NCBI GenBank assembly: GCA_905221605.1 | Contig: CAJNDS010000835.1 | Location: forward strand, 186,001 to 250,000 | DNA length: 64,000 bases | Direction: 5' to 3' | DNA from: Symbiodinium natans | Lineage: Eukaryota > Sar > Dinophyceae > Suessiales > Symbiodiniaceae | In this document: positions 1 through 12,791 of the stretch, piece after piece | Numbering within the stretch: position 1 is the stretch's first letter | Layout of the letters: the number at the start of each line of letters is the position of its first letter | Position numbers and translations under genes: made by a program | Notes under the pieces: model-generated | What the model was told of the DNA's origin: nothing | The model's database searches: none | The model's input: only the letters and a program-made list of their open reading frames with translations

Positions 1-890
1 TTGGATTTGGGTTCACGCTGGGTAGCCGCGAGGCTTGGGCCGGACACCAAAGCGCGCAGTACGGAAGCCGTTGGCCACAGAGACTCTACATGAGTCTACA
101 CGGCCTGGAGAGATAGATTTCATGAATCCAGAGCTGCAAATAGCAGACCGAAGTCCGAAGGCATTGTGTCCCTGACCGATGCCACTTCTGAGGAGAGGCC
201 ACTCTGCGGCTTTTTTTTGTATACCTTCCGCTCTTGCGTTCGCGCGCGCGAGCTCGGCCAACTGTTGCAGCGTGAGCAGTTTGAGAAGAATTGGCCAGGT
301 CAGACTTCCGAGGGCTGCTGTCACTCCTCTTACCCACTCAAGAACTACTAAGTCACCATCCGACAGTGCACACACATGGCCTCAAGATCCAACAGTCTAC
401 TGCCCTTTCTACTTTGGTGGTTCTATCAATCTTATGCTTCAATTACAGCATCCCAACACCAAGAAAAAACGGCGCCGCGCGCAGCAATGACATGGGCCGT
501 GCAAAACCCGACATCCGCTCAGAGCAGCCTCACAGGGGAGGGGGGGGCATCGGGGGGGCAGGGGATGGAAGTTGCCCACACATGGGTACTGATGTGTCAG
601 CTGACGGCCTTCGAATCTGAGAGGAGGACGCTGCCCTGACAGAAGGGCGCTTGAGACGGTGAGCACGCATGCAGCTGTCACATCTCGTGCGACCGCATGC
701 GAACCATCAGTAGCCTATAACCTGTGCCGAGACTCGGACCCTTCCCTTTGCGGCTGCTCATGCGGCTTTCCTGCTGGAGCCTGGCACCAGAGAGGTGGCA
801 CACGGCACGCGGTGCCTCGAGGAGCATTCATATTTTTGGCATGTACGAATGCTAAACACGTACATGCAATTCATGTGTTCCCTGCCGTTT

Positions 891-1148
891 TCAAGCGTGC
901 CCCGCGACACCACCGGCACCGGCCACGGCGAAGACGAGGAGCACGAAGAAGACCTTCGACAGAAGTGTAGGTAGGGCTTGCGGGCTTGAGGGGATGATTT
1001 TGCGAAGGGGTTCTGGCAACCACGAGAGCTCAGGGACGCCCAGGACCGACTCGAAGCCGAGGCCCCCTGCCCAGAAGATGACAACGGCCACTTCACCGTG
1101 GAGAGTGCCGATGCCAAGGTCCCAGTACCTGTCAAGGCAGGACTCCAC
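891..1148 (-). CDS. Candidate hydrophobic exon, unknown product
   Basis: This minus-strand frame of about 85 codons has a less biased translation than the overlapping frames. It contains two hydrophobic stretches, one around VAVVIFWAGGLGF and one near the end around VFFVLLVFAVAGAGG, which would fit a membrane protein fragment. It resembles no family I recognise. There is no flanking exon I can join to it, so it may be chance. Transcript mapping would decide. Confidence 0.2.
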   Translation of the reverse strand: MESCLDRYWDLGIGTLHGEVAVVIFWAGGLGFESVLGVPELSWLPEPLRKIIPSSPQALPTLLSKVFFVLLVFAVAGAGGVAGHA

Positions 1149-2136
1149 AAAGCACCCTTCCTTTCCCCGGCTTTACCCATTTGGTACCCATTTGGTACCC
1201 ATTTGGTACCCTCATTCGGTTCCTTTTCGTCCGAAGTCTTGGAGGAACTGCTTTCAGACTGGGGCACCAGTGGATGCCGACGCTGGGCGGCTCGCCGGCC
1301 AGGGCGGGTGCCGCCGGGGCCAAGCTGGCGGAAGCTTTCTTTTCGCTCTCTCTTTCTTTCTTTCTTTCGGAGGGCGTGGAGGCCGAAGCCCCCGGGCGTC
1401 ATCTCTCTCTCTCTCTCTCTCTCTTCTTAGGTTGAGCACAGCTTGTGGCGAAGTGGTTTTCGGGATCAGGGACACTGTTCCACGGATGCGTTTGCTTCTT
1501 CGTTGGCGGGGAACTTCAAGCTTACCTGATGACCTCTCAAGCGGCCTCAACAAGCATCAACCAGCAAGAAGCCAAGGCTGGACTTTTCCGGCACTTCAGC
1601 AGCCACACCAAAAGATCCAAAACACGCTTGCTCCACGCCGCGGCCGCGGCAGCCTCAGCACGCAGGGGCTCGGAATCCACTCGACGCCATCCCTCGTTCT
1701 ATCCCACACTAAACCTTAAAACAAAGCCCACCCGAACCCCCCCCCCACAACTCTCCTCGCGCTCTCGTGACTCCAGGGTCCCTCAGCGCGAAGCTGGGCC
1801 CCCGGCAGCTCCGAGCCCGGTGCGCTGGGAGGGCGCCGAGAGGAAGGCGCTGGGGCACAGGAGCCTGGCGCCAAACTCAGCACTTGGGGCTTTCGGAAAC
1901 TGAGGAATCTGGGCTCAACACAGTTGAAATTGAAAGTTAAAAAGGGTCTTCAGAATGAGGTTTGACAGGGGTCTTTTGTTCAAGGCTAAACATGCCTCAT
2001 GAGAGCGCTACGCGGAGGCTCTTTGCCAGCCCCGGTGCTCCCCACTTTCCCCCCCAAGGAGCCCTCGGAGGCAAATCATGGCGGGGGGGCAGCAAAGAGC
2101 AGGCAATCAGGCTGACAGCCTCGGAACAGGATCATT

Positions 2137-2160
2137 GGGGGGGGGGGGGGGGGGGGGGGG
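2137..2160. repeat. Poly-G tract (24 G)
   Basis: An uninterrupted run of 24 guanines. A second run of 24 G lies at 52492-52515 inside an intron. Such runs can form G-quadruplexes and are prone to length error in sequencing. Confidence 0.9.
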
Positions 2161-4991
2161 AGGACTCAGGGATTCATGGGATTCAGAAGGATTCACAAGG
2201 GCTTTCAAGGGCTGACCGTCATGTGGGGTACTCTACAGAGTGCTCATCGGATCTGAGGCCCCGGGCCAGGAATGGACTCCTGGAGAGCGCCTGGCTAGCA
2301 AAAAAAGGCATTTAGGGGCCTTTTTGGGGCTAAAAAACTCCTCCACCACGAAGGGGGGCCCAAGAGCCGCTCTGAGCGCAAGCTGAGCGTGGGGCCATCT
2401 TCGAAGCGACGGTGGAACCTGCAGGACTTGCTGTTCAAGGGACCAAGCTCTTCAGGATGAACATGTCCCAGGCACTGCAACCGGCCCACCTTCAGTCGGG
2501 TCGGCCCAGGTCTGATGCGAAACACTGTCGAGCCATAAAGGCACAAATGACACAAAGATGTTGGAATTCTGACAAAGGTGCGTCAGAGTGACGTGAAGCA
2601 GCCCCTATGAAGCCGAAAGTGCCGAAGCTCTTACCGCACTCCTCCAACCTCCGCCTCTCCTCCTTCGACATCCCTGTACCCCCGTCTGAAGCCTTTCCTT
2701 GAGCATGGGTTGGACAATCTCTATCAACGGGGCCTGAGCTAGGGGCAAATCTCCTATGCTCTTGATATCAGAAAGCTTGTTTGCAAGCACAGCTCTCTTT
2801 TTCTGGGCGCTTGTTGAAGGATGTCGAAGACCGTCAAGCTACGCAAGAACGGCGCCACATCCCATGCATCTCGATTCCGACACTGAAGTGCACCTGTGTG
2901 TATCCGTGTGCAAAGCGCTTTTGCGACGATCTGGGGACGCAGCCTCCAGGTCAGTTGGCCCATCTGGGCGTGTCTGCTCTCGCTTTCTTCATGCCCACCA
3001 CCGCGACCTTCAACTCTCCCCAAAGAAGTGCCGCATCTTGAGCGCAGCTGCCGGTGCAGCTTCGGCTCCTCAGCTGAGACCAGCGGTGCTTTGGAGCGCC
3101 TCCAGGGATGTCAGAGCCCGGGGCTTCGTGGCCAACTGGGAACATTGGGAACATTGCGGCAGCATGGAGAGGGAGATAAGGGAAGGCTTCAGGTCAAGCC
3201 CCAAGCTTGGGCCTCTCATGTGGAACCTCTCATGTAAAGCCTCTCATGTGGAACCTCAACGGAAACCGATAGCCGAGGGCGAAATTCCAAGGTCTTGGCG
3301 GGGAGATGAGCCGTCCACTGACCCGGGAATACCACGGAAGAAGACATGGCTTTACCCGGGTACGGTTGAGGTTCGCGGAGGAGGTAGCAACCTTGTGACA
3401 AAGGGCAGGTCACCGGACGAGGCCGCGCAGAACCTGATCCTTGAGAATCTTGCGGCCCCGGTCGAATGAGCCCGTTGAGGTCTTAAGATAGCCAAGCACG
3501 GCAAAGGTGCTCCGAAGCACAAGGCGGAGACGTAAACCTCCAAATGTCCGTGCCAACTGATGAACAGCTGCTGTGCCCATGATGCCCCTGAACCATGTGG
3601 CACCAGACTGTAGAATCCATGTTTGTTGGGAGGTTGATAAGGCCTCGATCATGGGACACACCTAACAGGCCCGAAGAAGCTGTAGTCCTTCTGGTTTTTG
3701 TACGTTTTGGGGTCTCGGTCCATTCACCCCCTGCAACGCAGAGAGAGATTGGCATCGTGCCTTGTTGCGCTGCGCAAACAGGAGCGACATCCGCAACCAC
3801 ACTTCAAGCCAGCCGTGGCTTGCCACACAAGTGGGGGGTGGTAAGGTGCCAACGAAGGTTGTGCTCCTAAACCCCCAAACGCCCTAAACCCTGTAATGGT
3901 AGCCCCTACAGGCAGTCTGACAGGCATCCTGACAGTGCTCCTTCGAAGCTTCGCGCGAGCCAGGAAAGCCCCGGCGACGAGAAACGTCTCTGCCGCGCAA
4001 ACCAAGAAGGCCTCACAAGTGGGACCTCGAAACGGGTCCTGTTGGTCCTATCTGCAGCCTTTGGGTGCGTTCCGCGCGCGGTGCTTTCCATGAGACCTCA
4101 GCGATTTCTTAGCAGGCTCTTTGGAGAGTTTCTGTTTAGAAATCCTTCTGAAGCAGCTTCAGCATCTTGAATTCCCAGGCTGAGTGAAAGCAGGCACCAA
4201 ACGGCACCGGAATGTGCACCTCAACCACCTTGCGGCTGCCCAGGCATGTGGCTTTGCAAGAGCCGCGGGAAGTCTAAGGGCTCGAACTGGCCCTCAAAGA
4301 CTCAAATTTTGAAAAGCCAAGGGAAGACGGCCTTTCAGGAAGGAGGGGATGTCAAAAACTCACATGCGCCCCATGGCAAAGAACCCCAGTAACCCAAGCT
4401 GCCTAAGTCATGCTAAGTCATTTCTGCGCCCCCCCATAAGGCGCCCGTTGGCTGAGGCCATGCCTTCCACGGCACAACTCGTCTGGCACTCTAGAGCGTG
4501 CTGTTCGCATAAGTATATGCCACGCCCATGCGCACATGGCAGACATAGCGAAAAGGTCAAGCTCAGCAGGCAAGGATGGAAAGGTCATTTGGTCACGTCT
4601 GGAGCCCAAACAGCCGCCCGGGCCCATCTGAGCCTGCAACACGCTACGCCCGCTCTGCGATGCTACTGGGGGCTTTCAGGCTTTGTTCAGCTCAAGTAGT
4701 GAAGCTCACGTCACATAAGCAAGCCCCCGAGATGGACCCCTGATCAGCCCTATGCCCTTTTGCCCTTAGAGCACATCAAAAGCCCAGAGCTTGCAGACCT
4801 TGCAGACCTTGCAGAGCTGGCAGAGCTCCGTGTTATTCCGAGTGCAGCTGAAAATCTCCGGCTCAGCGCTTTCTGCGGTTTCCTGCGGTTTCCTGCGTTT
4901 CCCGCGTTTCCCGCGTTTCCCGCAGCTTGCGGGAAGAAGACGAAAGCATGAAGCACAAAAGCAGCGAGTATGCCACCATGCGAAGATAAGG

Positions 4992-5541
4992 ATGGCGGCG
5001 AATCAGTTGGCCTACAGCTCCCTACACGGGATGCTTTTAAAGGTTCACTACAACTACAAGGGGCCAAACCACGACAGGCAGTTTTGTGTGAAGATACTTG
5101 GACATACTGTTTGTCTTACTAGTACCTATCTGATGTCATTTTCAACTGAGTACAACGCTGCTGGTGGCAACGTTTCAAGCAGAACAACATTGGCTCATTC
5201 AAGCAGGCCAAGCAAGAAGGCTCCAGATTTGGTGTCACCGACTTGACTGGCTGTGAGGGCTTCAAGCATCATTACTTCAAGCTTTGATGCCACTGAAGCG
5301 GGGTTCGGGCATGCATATCGAACAGAAGCGACGACAGGGGCAGGCTCTTGTGAAGGCATGTGCTCACATGACACTTGTGAACATTCGCAATACATTGACA
5401 CAAGCCACAGGGATGTGCCTGGACTTGCACGGCCTTGGGGGCCCAGCACGACTTGCTTGCTTGTTCGAGACGGTTGCGCTTGCTGCGGATGTGTCTCACG
5501 CGCCTCTGACAGAAGGACTGCGCCGGAAGCGACCTTCGTGA
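4992..5541 (+). pseudogene. Possible frameshifted protein-coding relic
   Basis: Three consecutive plus-strand frames each read as ordinary amphipathic protein and then break. The first starts at the ATG at 4992 (about 84 codons, around HYNYKGPNHDRQFCVKI). The second continues at about 5225-5285 (RFGVTDLTGCEGFKHHYF). The third runs 5284-5541 (around MTLVNIRNTLTQATGMCL). The succession suggests a decayed gene with two frameshifts, or exons with unrecognised small introns. I do not recognise the family. Confidence 0.3.
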
Positions 5542-5559
5542 ATCAGTTCGTGGCAAGGC

Positions 5560-8500
5560 ACCATCAGGCAAGGTTCGAGACGGACCGGAGACATACTGTC
5601 GAAATGCACACTCTATGCCCAGGGCACCTTTTCTTAAGGCCGGTTAAGATCTGGTAATTATCTTTATAATACGGACAAGGCAAACCCCATGCACACGGTG
5701 CTTTTGCCTTTGGTTCCAGAGTAGCTCAGGAACGGTCAGGGATCAACGTCCAGGTGCTTTGACGTCTCGACACAACTTGCCCAAGGGCGGTCGAAGCGTG
5801 AAAAGTCAAACAAACCTTGCCATCACAATGGAGGGTCCACCCCCGACTAGAGTGAGCCAAACAAACAGCCACTGCGCGAGGACTGCAAAAAATTGTCTTC
5901 TCAGAATATTGCGCACCCCAACTGGGAGCCCTGGGACGCGAACGCCGCAGAGCAGCTCAGCGCGCCCCAAGGCACCCCAACCTCCGTGACAAGCGCAGCT
6001 GCGCTCCGCATCGTGCCGGACGGCATCGCCGCGAAAGCCGGGCACTGCGGCTGGAGGGTGGAAACCTTCCGCGCCTCAAAAATGTGCCGGCACCATAGGC
6101 GCTGCAGTCGCCGTGTGCATGCCCTCGGCGGAGAACATACCAGGACTTCAGGAAATTGCAGGAATCAGAGCACGCAGGAAGCTGCTGAGGGAGGCTTTTC
6201 AAGAACGGGCCTCGCCGCAGGTTTGTTCAAGGCACAACCCCGAAGACTAGAGGAAGGCTCGATCCCGACATATCCCGACTCACAATGACGGGAAGAACCC
6301 ACAGGAAACCAAGCTGAAGCTTGGACCCGCCGGCGATCAGAAGCGCGACGCTGAGGCTCAGGAGGCTTGAGGAATCTAGCGTTTCCTGCCGCAAGTTCCA
6401 AAGGATCGAGCGAGCTGCCCTCCTTTGCCTCCGTTCTCCTGGCACGAAACCTGGCGACACATTGTAGATGGCCATGCTCTCTCTTTTTTCCAAAAGGCAG
6501 GTCGCCAGGCGATGCCTACAAAACGGAGCTAAAGGCTTGCTAGAGGCTTAGTGAGTTACAGACCTAGCATTGCACAGCGCTCGGGAGATCGAGCGACGGA
6601 ACTAGTGCCGGACTTTTGTGTGTAGTCAAGGAATGCGCCCGGACTGTGGTTCGTCGGCAAGTGAGCGCCTCACTGAAAGCCTCACTGCCTAGACCTGCCT
6701 AGCAGGCCTAGCACAGAATGCCGAGCCACAGAGCACACTGCCCTGCGCTAGCTGCCTAGGAACCTTCACTGCTCATCTCCACATCATGTTCGATATCTCT
6801 ATGACTGACATCATTGGCCTCTAACTAATCACATTTTCCAAGCCTGACTCAAAATCTGGCGAACTTCTTGGAGAACCGCACCGAAATGCAGAGATGCTCA
6901 GCCTCTGCCAGCTCTCTTTGATGCCATGTCGGCCTGACATGAATCCTCAAAACACAGCCAGGCAACCCAGCAATTGTCACAACACGCTGCGCGAAGTTGC
7001 AACATGTTGCAAGTTCGGCATCTAGAAATGTGGAGCCTCAGGCAGCGCTGCAACGGCGAAAGCAGCAAACTGCGAGCCGAAGCACCGATCCGAGATGACT
7101 TGAACCTCGCCGCATCGGCTCACCGGGATGTCAGCAAGTAAGGCTGAAGAAGCTGACAGCCTCCATTGGAGACTGGACTACAAGTTGACCTTGCGTCGCA
7201 TTCCAAACTTGGAGTAGCTCTGAAAAGCCACCTGAGATTTTTCCAACCCCTGTCACATGTCTCAAGCAAAGCCAAAGCTGCATCCTTCAGAAATCTCAGC
7301 ACGGTCAAGTCCAAGCAAGTCCTCAAACAGCTGCGGCCATGTGCCCTGCAAGCCCTCGCCAGCTCTGAGGGCTGTGCTCATTTAGGACGCTTGTCACTCA
7401 GGTTGGAGCGAATTGGGCAGCAAACTTATGTGAGGACATGTGAGGAGCAGGGTTTCAACAAGAAAATTCTTCGGATCCCGGTCGAAGGCGACATGCGGCA
7501 GCGGGCGCAGTTGCGACTGTTGGCCGCTGATATATGGCAACACGCCTGAAGGCCAGGGAGACAAGTCAACGCTAATTCGATCTCTACTTCATCCCCAGCA
7601 CAAGCTATGCTGACCGCATCAGCTTACGAGCCATCGAACTGCCGCTGCTGACAGCCGGCATGCGAAACTTGATTGCATCATGGCCTCCCGATCCACTGCA
7701 CACGGAAAGCTGCACTTGGCGGTGCACGAGGGCCCAGCAACGACCGTCGACTCGGCGCACATTCACCCATTCAACACGCTGCAGCTCCGATCTAAAGTGG
7801 TTGCACGGCAGCCACGTCACATGCAACAGGACAAGGCCAAGGGGGCGCCTTGCAAACGGGGACCTGCGAAGCCGGCGAATGCGTCACCTGTGCTCTGAAC
7901 ATCTCTGGACATATCGTCCCAACTCGGCAACGGCGCAAAGGGCAAGCAGAGGACATCATGCACAACACACGGTTGTGCAATACAAGCCGGACTTGTTCCG
8001 TCAATCGGTCAAGGGCCCCGGCAAACTGAAAAGATCTCTGGTTGGCACCAAAACATGCTACAAATGCCGGCTGTTACAGATGTGATTGGCCTTTGGAAGA
8101 TCGGATTTTGCGATTCCACAGCATTTTCTTGTCAACAATTTCCAAGCGTTGCACAAGGATACATGAAAGCACTGAGACAAATTTGCACCAAAACTCCACG
8201 GTACCTAGCACTTCAAGGACACGTCTCTGGCAACATCAGTTAGCTGCTGGAGATGTCTGTCCGAAGCATGGTGGCATGTTGCGCACCTGTGCGGCATGGC
8301 TGCGGCTTCAACACACACAGCTTTGCAACTCATCACGGCAGGGTTCCCGCCTCCACATCTTTGCCATCGAGCGTGCGGCGCGCACCACTGCGGTGCCCTT
8401 CGACAAAGCAAGTGGAACTTTAATTTTGCTGCACGTATGCCCTATACATCGTAACAACAGGAAGTGGCTGATGTCGCGCATGCATAAACATGACTTTCTG

Positions 8501-8999
8501 AATGTGCGGATCCATCAATGCCAATTGAAGCATGCAATGCTGACATGGATCTTCATGCACACATGCTTTGTCACAGCACAGAAACTGCTTCAACAATATG
8601 GCAAACAGCTGCGACAGAGAGGGTCTTTGTAACTTGTGTTCAAGGAGTGCACAGATCTTGCTCGTGCTGTGACTTGAGCCGTGTGTACATATTGTACGTT
8701 AAATCGTGTTTGTGGGTGTTTGCACAGTGACAACAACGGATTTAACGCTGTACTTGTACATTAAATCCTGTTCGGAGTGGCTGTTCTCGCCCATTCTTAC
8801 CCTGCGCGCATTGTGCACTCCCACCTAGGTGCTGTGCACTTCTCGTCAACAAGGACTTCAGCCCCTTAAACTCTACGCCGCCTGTGCCGGTAGACCAAAG
8901 CCATTTTCTATGCCCACGTGCTAAACAAGGGACCTAAGCCCGACTCTCTGCCTGCACAAAATAACAATCAAAAAGAAGATGTTCTTTGACATATATATG
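5560..8999. other. No supported gene
   Basis: Open frames such as 5893-6288 and 8042-8632 (+) have no recognisable domains, and other frames over the same bases are equally open. No splice-linked exon series, RNA gene or long repeat is visible. It is treated as intergenic or intronic sequence. Confidence 0.45.
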
Positions 9000-10060
9000 T
9001 GTATATATGCTCACCTCCCCTCCTACGACAGACCCCGGAAGCGAAACAAAGGTATATTGTAATTTCATGCATTTATTGAGTTCTTTCACGCTTCACTTTC
9101 CTAACTAAACAGAAGAGAATAGAGAAACGAAAAAGACAAAAGAAAAAAGAGAAAACAATAAGCAATCGAAGTGTAATTTGTGGGCCAAAAGCCCCTATAA
9201 ATACAATTAATAAGAATACGAAATAAACTTGGAAATGAGAAAACAGCATAATAAACATGTAATAAAGCATGAAAATTCGGAATATATTGCAAGGAAAAAC
9301 CAAGGACGCAAGGTGTTTAAAGGATTTAATATTGAAGTTGTAGCAGCGACAATCATATTTTCCATCGTTTCTTCGTTCTTACCTTTTAATTGTATTCTCG
9401 CTTCACTACGTTCATTGAAATACAATAAAAAAGAGTGATCACTTCATAAAACCGCACGCATATGACAATTAAGGCGTGAACGTAGTAAACCAGAAAATGA
9501 GAAAATAATAATGCAATGTTATGATAAATTGTCTACCAGAAAATGAGAAAATAATAATGCAATGTTATGATAAATTGTCTACAGGAAATTGACCACCATC
9601 CAAATAGAAAAAATGTAAGAGAAAAAATGTAAGAAACCAGAAGCACAGATAAAAACCATTAATTCTAATGGACGTCTTAATTATAAAATAAAATGACCTT
9701 GAAAGACTTCTCATAAAGTAAAATAGGATGGAGATAGAAGTAAATAAGATAATGAATCCTGCATTTGAAATTTGGTACAGCTTTTAACAGAGCATATTGG
9801 CATAAGAAATACCATTCAGGTACTTTATCTGGATGCGAGAAAGAAGAGAAGCCGAAATGAATTTGAAGAAGAGATAGAGAGAGAGAGAGAGAGAGAGAAT
9901 TAATATCTTTCCACAGAAATCCTTAGAATGAAAGGGAAAATGCTATTTTTTAGTGGAATTACTTAAAGGATTATTGGAAGGAAAATGTGCATCAAACATA
10001 TCAAAAAAAGAAAAGAACAAAGAAGAAATGACAGACAAAGAACCTCTGTGACCGCTGACC
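9000..10060. other. AT-rich compositional island
   Basis: From about 9000 to 10060 the sequence becomes strongly AT-rich, by eye around 70 percent, against a GC-balanced or GC-rich remainder. It begins with alternating AT near 8992-9008 and contains A-rich plus-strand stretches, a tandem 46-bp duplication, and a GA run at about 9877-9898. Translations are low-complexity Phe/Leu/Lys-rich on both strands and look non-coding. The sharp change suggests an insertion of different origin or a scaffold-type region. Confidence 0.6.
9489..9580. repeat. Perfect 46-bp tandem duplication
   Basis: The unit beginning ACCAGAAAATGAG at 9489-9534 is repeated immediately at 9535-9580 without a visible difference. 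It lies inside the AT-rich island. It indicates a recent duplication or an assembly artefact. Confidence 0.85.
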
Positions 10061-10063
10061 AGA

Positions 10064-10388
10064 ACGTGCGGACCAAAATTCTCAGAAAAACTTCCACAGG
10101 TTCACCCCTAAACAAAACCGGCAAGGGGCCTTTTGTGGGTTGAGGTTTGGACCATTTGTCGTTTCGCCTGATGGCCTCCAGTCCTGCTTTCTCTCGACTA
10201 AGGCCTTTGATCACAAGAGAGGCCTGTTTCTTAGCAGACTGCAGAGCACACCATACAGCCTCTGGATCTTGCAACCTGACTATCAGATCATCACTTTCGC
10301 TGTCCAAAATCGATGCTACTCGTTTGCCATTGACCTTCTGCGCTGCGCAGTCTCTCCGTGGCATTAAGAACCTTGCCAAACACACCAA
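10064..10388 (-). CDS. Possible coding fragment, unknown
   Basis: On the minus strand from 10388 the first 100 or so codons read as ordinary protein, for example KVNGKRVASILDSESDD and AVWCALQSAKKQ, before the frame runs into the AT-rich island, where the translation becomes low-complexity. No domain is recognised. It may be an exon or old gene fragment truncated by the island. Confidence 0.25.
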
Positions 10389-10714
10389 ACGCTACTAACA
10401 AGCCACTTGCTTCTTAATAGCTGAACTGGCCATTGTCTGTCCGCTTCAAAGACCAAGCAGAGTTGAAACCTTGCCCAGCTTGCAGCTTTCTTTGAAGCTT
10501 TATCGCCACCAAATCGATGCACACTCTAAGGCAATGGAGTGAAAAAAAATGAACCTGGGGGGCTCTTGTGGACTATGGCCTCTAGAAGGCTTCGCCAACC
10601 ATGCAAGAATTTTCTTTGAACGTTCAAGGCTTTGTTCAGACATGATTGTCAAGTCAAGTTGAACAGGGCACAAACTGTCAAACACAAAAATAAAGCAAGC
10701 TAGACCAAAACTAA

Positions 10715-10732
10715 AGCGGCCTTATTCTGAAA
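10715..10732 (-). repeat. Single copy of the 22-bp array motif
   Basis: AGCGGCCTTATTCTGAAA is the reverse complement of the core of the tandem unit at 38920-39242. This lone copy lies 28 kb from the array and in opposite orientation. It shows that the motif is dispersed as well as tandem. Confidence 0.7.
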
Positions 10733-10820
10733 TTCAACAAGATTCAACTTTAAGTTTTGGAGTTTTTGACGGATAAATGTGATGTGAGAAACTGCTGCTT
10801 CAACCTGTCTTAGCAGGTCA

Positions 10821-10838
10821 GAAGTAACCAGGCCGAAC
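10821..10838. repeat. 18-bp direct repeat, left copy
   Basis: GAAGTAACCAGGCCGAAC occurs here and again at 14229-14246 in the same orientation. In the right copy it is part of the minus-strand disrupted gene. The left copy may be a shard of the same sequence. Confidence 0.6.
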
Positions 10839-11285
10839 TTTTTTTTTTGGACTGGCGCCTCTTTACTACATCAGTAGCACAGTAGGCCGGTCTTGTTGGG
10901 CTCGACGAAAAGGGTGAAACAGAGTCAGCGCACACAACCCGCCAGACACAACACGAAACCACCAAAGAACAGACACCGAAGAAACAAAGCGAGCAATCGC
11001 GCTAAACTACTAGATACCCCACGGACTCAGTACTCGAGGTCGTCAATGAAGTCCCGGTGCACAAGGAAGCACAGAGCTTGTGGGGGATTCGCAAAATGCG
11101 ACGTTGCCAGATTCACAAAATCACCATCATGTAGCCACTGGTGCGACAGCGGTTAGTCAACCCGAGGTCATCAGACGAGGTTCGGATCGCTTAATCGTTG
11201 TCAAGGAAAGACAACCAACACTCAATGGCGAAAGGATGTTGCAAGTCAGACTCCCAAGGGGGGATGAAAGATGTGCATATGCCCC

Positions 11286-11839
11286 ATGGTGGTCAGCCAG
11301 TGGGGACTTAACAGCAAGAACAATCCAGGCAAGACCGGCCCAGGGCACTCCATGGTGGTCAGCCAGTGGAGTAGCTCCGAGCACAGGGTTCACCAGTCAA
11401 CCTGGCGCGCAAGTGCCCACCCTCAAAGGTGCCCGCGCACGGCCAGAGGGGGGGGCGAGAGTAGCAGCAGCTACCGATTACCTGGCGCACAAGGGCCCAC
11501 CCTCAGAGGTGCCCGCGCACGGTCAGAGGGGAGGCGAGAGTAGCAGCAGCTACCGATTCCACGGGGAGAGTCCACGGCGAGTTACCAAACCCTTAACGCC
11601 ACAGGGTTTTAATGACACCGAGGGACCTCCCAGTCCAGGCATCTCACACAAGGCTACGCCACTTTGGCACTGGCCTGCACAGGTGGAGCAAAGTCGTGCC
11701 TCAGCACGGAACGTTGTAGGTGTCAACCTTCGTGTTCCGAAGAAAAAAGTTGCCCCATGGTGGTCAGCCAGTGGGGACTTAACGGCAAGAACAAAGGGGT
11801 AGGACCAGCCCAGAGTGCTCCATGGTGGTCAGCCAGTGG
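11286..11839. repeat. Recurrent 18-bp motif in pairs
   Basis: ATGGTGGTCAGCCAGTGG appears at 11286, 11352, 11757 and 11822, that is as two pairs with spacings of about 66 and 65 bp, separated by about 470 bp. A diverged copy lies near 12562. The pair structure suggests duplication of a larger unit of about 470 bp. Confidence 0.75.
11400..11558. repeat. Tandem 80-bp duplication
   Basis: A unit beginning ACCTGGCGC and ending CAGCTACCGATT at 11400-11479 is repeated at 11480-11558 with a few substitutions and a length change in a G run. It lies between the two pairs of the 18-bp motif. Confidence 0.8.
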
Positions 11840-12105
11840 AGCCTCTCCGAGCATAAAGCGCAACGTCTTTGACTTACAAGAGCTCGTCCGCCGGCCAAAG
11901 CAGGCTTGACTGCTTCGTTCCACTTAGAGCCATCAGGTAAACCAAAGCAGGCGGGAACCCCACCAGCCCCGCAGGAAGCGGGAGAATCCCCCAGTCGAAA
12001 CTTCGCACTCAAGGCCAAGCAACTATCTCCTTGGCCGGTGAGGGTTGAGGGTTCAATACCCAGAATCAGCCCGTCCATGCCCAAACTGACAGACGTCGGT
12101 GAGGA

Positions 12106-12791
12106 GATGTGAGGGCTCACATCACGCTTGGCCATCTACCGATGGGGAGGTAGTCATGTATGGCTGCTTTGACGCAAGCAGAGATAGACACCAAGCAGGC
12201 AGGGAACCCCGTAGCAACCCAAGCACAGGCGAGAATGGCTCTCGTGAAGGCCAGGTTGTTCACAGGTGCTCGATGGCACATTGCCAGGGAAGTGGAAACC
12301 TGATCTTCGCATAGGAGTGTCCACAACCCGGAAGCAGCATCCCCTAGCTGGTCTCTCCCAATAGGCATGACGTCGTTGCACGCCAAGGGGGTGTCACCTT
12401 CCAGACTAGAGATGGTCAACCCTCTAGTCCGAGGGGTTCACACTTGATCGTAACACATAGAAGCAGGCAACCTGCCCACCTAGAGGGGGCAGAGGAAAGG
12501 AAGATTGGTCGTTTTACCGATGACAGAGCCGGAACATCCAGGCAGGACCGGCCCAGGGCAGTCCGTGGCAGATGGCCAGTGGAGCAACCACGAAAGAAAG
12601 GCCCCCCGTCACCATAGGCACAACGCAGGGCCGACACAGAAGGGTGTTTACAGGTGCAGGCAGTGAGCACACAGAAGACAAGCACGATCCAATCCGTGGC
12701 ATAGACCACGAGAGGGTTGCAAACCAAGAATATCCCGAGGTCGTCTTGCGGCATGTATCGGCGAGAAAGATGTGAGGGCTCACATCACGCT
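12106..12791. repeat. Palindrome repeated at 12106 and 12769
   Basis: The palindrome GATGTGAG-GG-CTCACATC followed by ACGCT occurs at 12106-12128 and again at 12769-12791 as an exact 23-bp direct repeat. The arms are perfectly self-complementary, so each copy could form a small hairpin. Function unknown. Confidence 0.75.

Larger units (their letters stand above)
1..4980. other. Gene-poor region with simple repeats
   Basis: I see no gene I can support here apart from one weak exon candidate at 891-1148. Open frames are short, overlap on both strands and have biased low-complexity translations. Visible simple sequence includes three copies of a 12-bp unit containing CATTTGGTACCC at about 1177-1212, a TTTC and TC run at about 1350-1425, a run of 24 G at 2137-2160, and short repeats at 4796-4830 and 4873-4922 (GCGTTTCCCG units). 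Confidence 0.5.

Noticed and set aside
8042-8632. 196-codon plus-strand ORF
   Set aside because: The His/Cys/Arg-rich translation has no pattern of conserved motifs and no neighbouring exons.
12030-12070. GGGTTCAATACCC resembling a tRNA T-arm
   Set aside because: Only three stem pairs form, and no acceptor stem, anticodon arm or D-arm can be drawn around it.
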